Positions 61,809-64,000 of a stretch of 64,000 nt of DNA are shown here, piece after piece. Origin of the DNA: Streptomyces bikiniensis (GTDB lineage: Bacteria > Actinomycetota > Actinomycetes > Streptomycetales > Streptomycetaceae); contig JNWL01000005.1 in the NCBI GenBank assembly GCA_000716465.1, forward strand, positions 310,001 through 374,000. The letters run 5' to 3'. Position 1 is the first letter of the stretch, and the number at the start of each line of letters is the position of its first letter. The position numbers were made by a program, and so were the translations under genes. A model generated the notes under the pieces. That model did not search any database. It was not told the origin of the DNA and saw only the letters and a list, made by a program, of their open reading frames with translations.

Positions 61809-63995
61809 ATGCGATGGCTGGTGGGCTGGAGCAGTGTCGCCGCGAGCTTCGCAACGACCGGGGGAGCGCGGGCGGGAGCGGCGAACGGCCCGTACGGCAC
61901 GGGTCCGGCGGTCCACGACGCGTACGACCCCTACGGTACGGACCGGGCGACGGCGGCCGAGGGGCGCACGGTGCAACCGGTGGGCGCACAGCTCCTGTGG
62001 GGCGGCCCCGACCCGCTCTGGGCGGTCGGCGACTGGCGCCCCGACGAAGTCCGGGTCGTGTCCGTCGACGACCACACCCGCATCGCCGTCCTCGGCTGCT
62101 GCGCCGCCGGCGACGACGAACTGCGCAGGGGACTGCTCACCGCGCGCGGGGGCGCCCTGCGCCACCTCACGGCCTGGCCGGGAAGCTACACCGCCGTCGT
62201 CAGGGCCGGCCGCCGCGTCACCGTCACGGGCGACCTCGCCGGGGCCCGGCCGGTCTTCCACACCCCGTGGCAGGGCGGCACCGCGTACGCCACCGCCGCC
62301 CTGCCGCTCGCCGACCTCGTCGAGGCCCAGCTCGACATCGGCCACCTGGCCGCCCTGCTCGCCTGCCCCGAGACCCCGGAGGCGCTGCGCGACTCCACCC
62401 CCTACGAGGGCGTCCGCAGGGTGCCGCCCGGCCACGCGCTGATCCTGCGGGAGGGCTCGCGCGAGATCACCGGGTACGAGCAGGTCGCCTCGCTCGCGGT
62501 CGCGACGCCCGAGTCCGACCCCCGGCAGGCCGTCGAAGGGGTCAGGGACGCCCTGGTCGAGGCCGTACGGGCCCGGCTCACCGCCCCCCGGCACGCGCCC
62601 GAGATGCCGCTGCCCGACCCGGGCCCGGTCCCCGGCATGGGGCCCGCCGACCGGCGCGCGGCCCGGGGCGCGCGCCCGGCGCCCGGCATCGGCGCCGACC
62701 TGTCCGGCGGCAGCGCCTCCGGCACGCTCGCCCTCCTGGCGGCCGGGCTCCCGGGCGTGCCCGGCACGATCACGGGCCACGGCACGGGCGCGGGGGAGCG
62801 GCTGCTCGCCGTCACCTTCAACGACCTGGCCACGCGCGCGGGTTCGGACCGCGAGGACGAGCTCGAGCGGGCCCGGGAGCTGGCCGCCGACCCGCGCCTG
62901 CACCACGTGGTCGTCGCCGCCGGCGAGGAGGCCCTGCCGTACGCCTCCCTGGACGGGCCGCTCACCGACGAGCCGGGACCCGCGCTCGTCACGGCCGAAC
63001 GCCACCGGCGGCGGCTCGCGGGCGGCAGCGCCGACCACTTCACCGGCATGGGCGCCAAGCAGGTCCTGGACGCGCACCCGGCGCGCCTCGCCGACCTCCT
63101 GATGGACCGCAGACGCCGCTCCCTGGTGCGTCCCGTCACCGCGCTCGCCAAGGCCTCGGGCCCTTCGGCGGGCGCGCTCCTGGTGCCGTTGACCGTGTAC
63201 CGGGCGGCCCGCAAGCTGGCCCGCACCCCGTACCGCACGGGCCTGGAGACGGCGGCCCGCCGGGTCCTGGAGGCCAACCGCACCGCCCACGACGGCTTCG
63301 GGCCCCTGGAGGCCTCCCTCTCCGCCCTCGCCTGGTCGCGCCCGGGCCCGGCGGCACGCTGGCTGACGGGGGAGGCGCTGGCCGAAGTATCGGTTCGCCT
63401 GAACCGGGCGGCGACCCTCCCGTCCTCCGTCCAGCGCCCCGGCGAGGCACGCGCGCGTGCGGCCCTCGCCCGCGCCGCCGCCGACCACCGGGTCCTGGAG
63501 CAGGCCGCCGAGATCCGCGGCCAGCGGCTGCACGCCCCCTTCCTCGACAACCAGGTCGTACGGGCCTGCCGCGCCCTCCCCGAATCGCTCCGGGTCCAGC
63601 CGGACGCCCGCGCCGGCGTCCTGCGCACGGTCCTGACCGGCGCCGGCGTCCACGACCTGCCGCCGGGCTGGGGCGCCCCGCACCCGGCCGTCCCGGCCGC
63701 CGCCGCTCGCGCGGGCCTGCGCGCCGCGCTCCCCCGGCTCCTGGCCCTCTTCGACGCGCCGCTCCTCGCGGACGCGGGCCTGATCGAGGCCCGCACCGTC
63801 CGCGACGCCCTGCGCGCCGCCGCCGACGGCGCGCCCGTCCCCCTCGACGGCCTCGCCGACCTCGTCTCCACCGAACTCTGGCTCGGCCGCCTCCTCGCCC
63901 GCCGCGGCTCCTGCTGGACCAGCACCACGGAGCCCCGCGCCCACCGCGCGGTCCAGGGGCCCCTGATCCCGGCGTCGAGGTCGCTTCCGGCGTGA
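61809..63995 (+). CDS. Asparagine-synthase-like protein with degenerate catalytic motifs
   Basis: 728 residues from ATG 61809 (GGAGG 6 nt upstream). The N-terminal glutaminase-like domain has no Cys at position 2, so it cannot hydrolyse glutamine. The C-terminal synthetase domain keeps landmarks ([34 protein letters not shown]). Its PP-loop reads LSGGSASG (about 298-305) where active enzymes have SGGLDS, so ATP pyrophosphatase activity is doubtful. It may be an inactive or repurposed homologue of lasso-peptide cyclase or Asn synthase. Divergent from the sporulation-type regulator. Confidence 0.8.
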   Translation: MRWLVGWSSVAASFATTGGARAGAANGPYGTGPAVHDAYDPYGTDRATAAEGRTVQPVGAQLLWGGPDPLWAVGDWRPDEVRVVSVDDHTRIAVLGCCAAGDDELRRGLLTARGGALRHLTAWPGSYTAVVRAGRRVTVTGDLAGARPVFHTPWQGGTAYATAALPLADLVEAQLDIGHLAALLACPETPEALRDSTPYEGVRRVPPGHALILREGSREITGYEQVASLAVATPESDPRQAVEGVRDALVEAVRARLTAPRHAPEMPLPDPGPVPGMGPADRRAARGARPAPGIGADLSGGSASGTLALLAAGLPGVPGTITGHGTGAGERLLAVTFNDLATRAGSDREDELERARELAADPRLHHVVVAAGEEALPYASLDGPLTDEPGPALVTAERHRRRLAGGSADHFTGMGAKQVLDAHPARLADLLMDRRRRSLVRPVTALAKASGPSAGALLVPLTVYRAARKLARTPYRTGLETAARRVLEANRTAHDGFGPLEASLSALAWSRPGPAARWLTGEALAEVSVRLNRAATLPSSVQRPGEARARAALARAAADHRVLEQAAEIRGQRLHAPFLDNQVVRACRALPESLRVQPDARAGVLRTVLTGAGVHDLPPGWGAPHPAVPAAAARAGLRAALPRLLALFDAPLLADAGLIEARTVRDALRAAADGAPVPLDGLADLVSTELWLGRLLARRGSCWTSTTEPRAHRAVQGPLIPASRSLPA

Positions 63996-64000
63996 GGCTC

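Overview
The window is chromosomal DNA of a high-GC actinomycete, almost certainly a Streptomyces. The signs are extreme third-position GC, many GTG starts, the developmental regulator gene bldC, an Lsr2-type nucleoid protein gene, a valine dehydrogenase (vdh) gene, a TipA-type MerR regulator and a 4.5S RNA–dnaX–purine gene order typical of the genus.

Left end (1-7170) is an accessory defence island. A type I restriction-modification operon (hsdR-hsdS-hsdM, leftward; hsdM is cut by the window edge) is divergent from a two-gene ATPase + HNH nuclease pair of the Septu (PtuAB) type. HsdR keeps its helicase motor, but its N-terminal nuclease site looks destroyed. The island ends at the 3' end of a tRNA-Ser gene.

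Core region 7300-31000 starts with tRNA-Ser, 4.5S RNA and dnaX. Purine biosynthesis is dispersed along it: purD, purC, purS-purQ-purL, purF and purM. Between these lie a degenerate M48-like membrane protein, a dimethylformamidase-like protein, a four-gene ABC transporter/two-component operon bracketed by two near-identical tRNA-Gly genes, an unusual glycine tRNA, an Lsr2-like protein, an apparently internally deleted regulator beside an M23 peptidase, a mycothiol-dependent enzyme-like protein and a META-domain lipoprotein.

Region 31000-46000 holds a DUF3073 protein, vdh, a conserved unknown, bldC with long palindrome-rich flanks, a DUF6274 protein, tRNA-Asp, the large helicase gene hrpA, a thiol-redox cluster (secreted repeat protein, DsbA-like protein, CcdA), a tRNA-Glu/Asp/Phe cluster, a small zincin, a lipoprotein and a DEAD-box RNA helicase with a long repetitive Arg/Gly-rich tail.

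Region 46200-64000 holds tRNA-Lys, a decayed dihydrofolate-reductase-like pseudogene, a lipid kinase/PAP2 phosphatase pair, a MITE-like element, an ECF41/SigJ-type sigma factor with a translated tandem repeat, a rhodanese, initiator tRNA, a TipA-type regulator with its operator, a SpoIIE-type phosphatase behind a 28-G homopolymer, a c-di-AMP riboswitch controlling an M23 peptidase, an aldo/keto reductase, a PrsW-type protease, trmB, lhgO, a TPR regulator of the sporulation-associated type and a catalytically degenerate asparagine-synthase-like protein.

Many genes have an extended -10 hexamer 6-10 nt before the start codon and no Shine-Dalgarno sequence, so leaderless transcription is common here. 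All calls come from reading the sequence. No database search was run.
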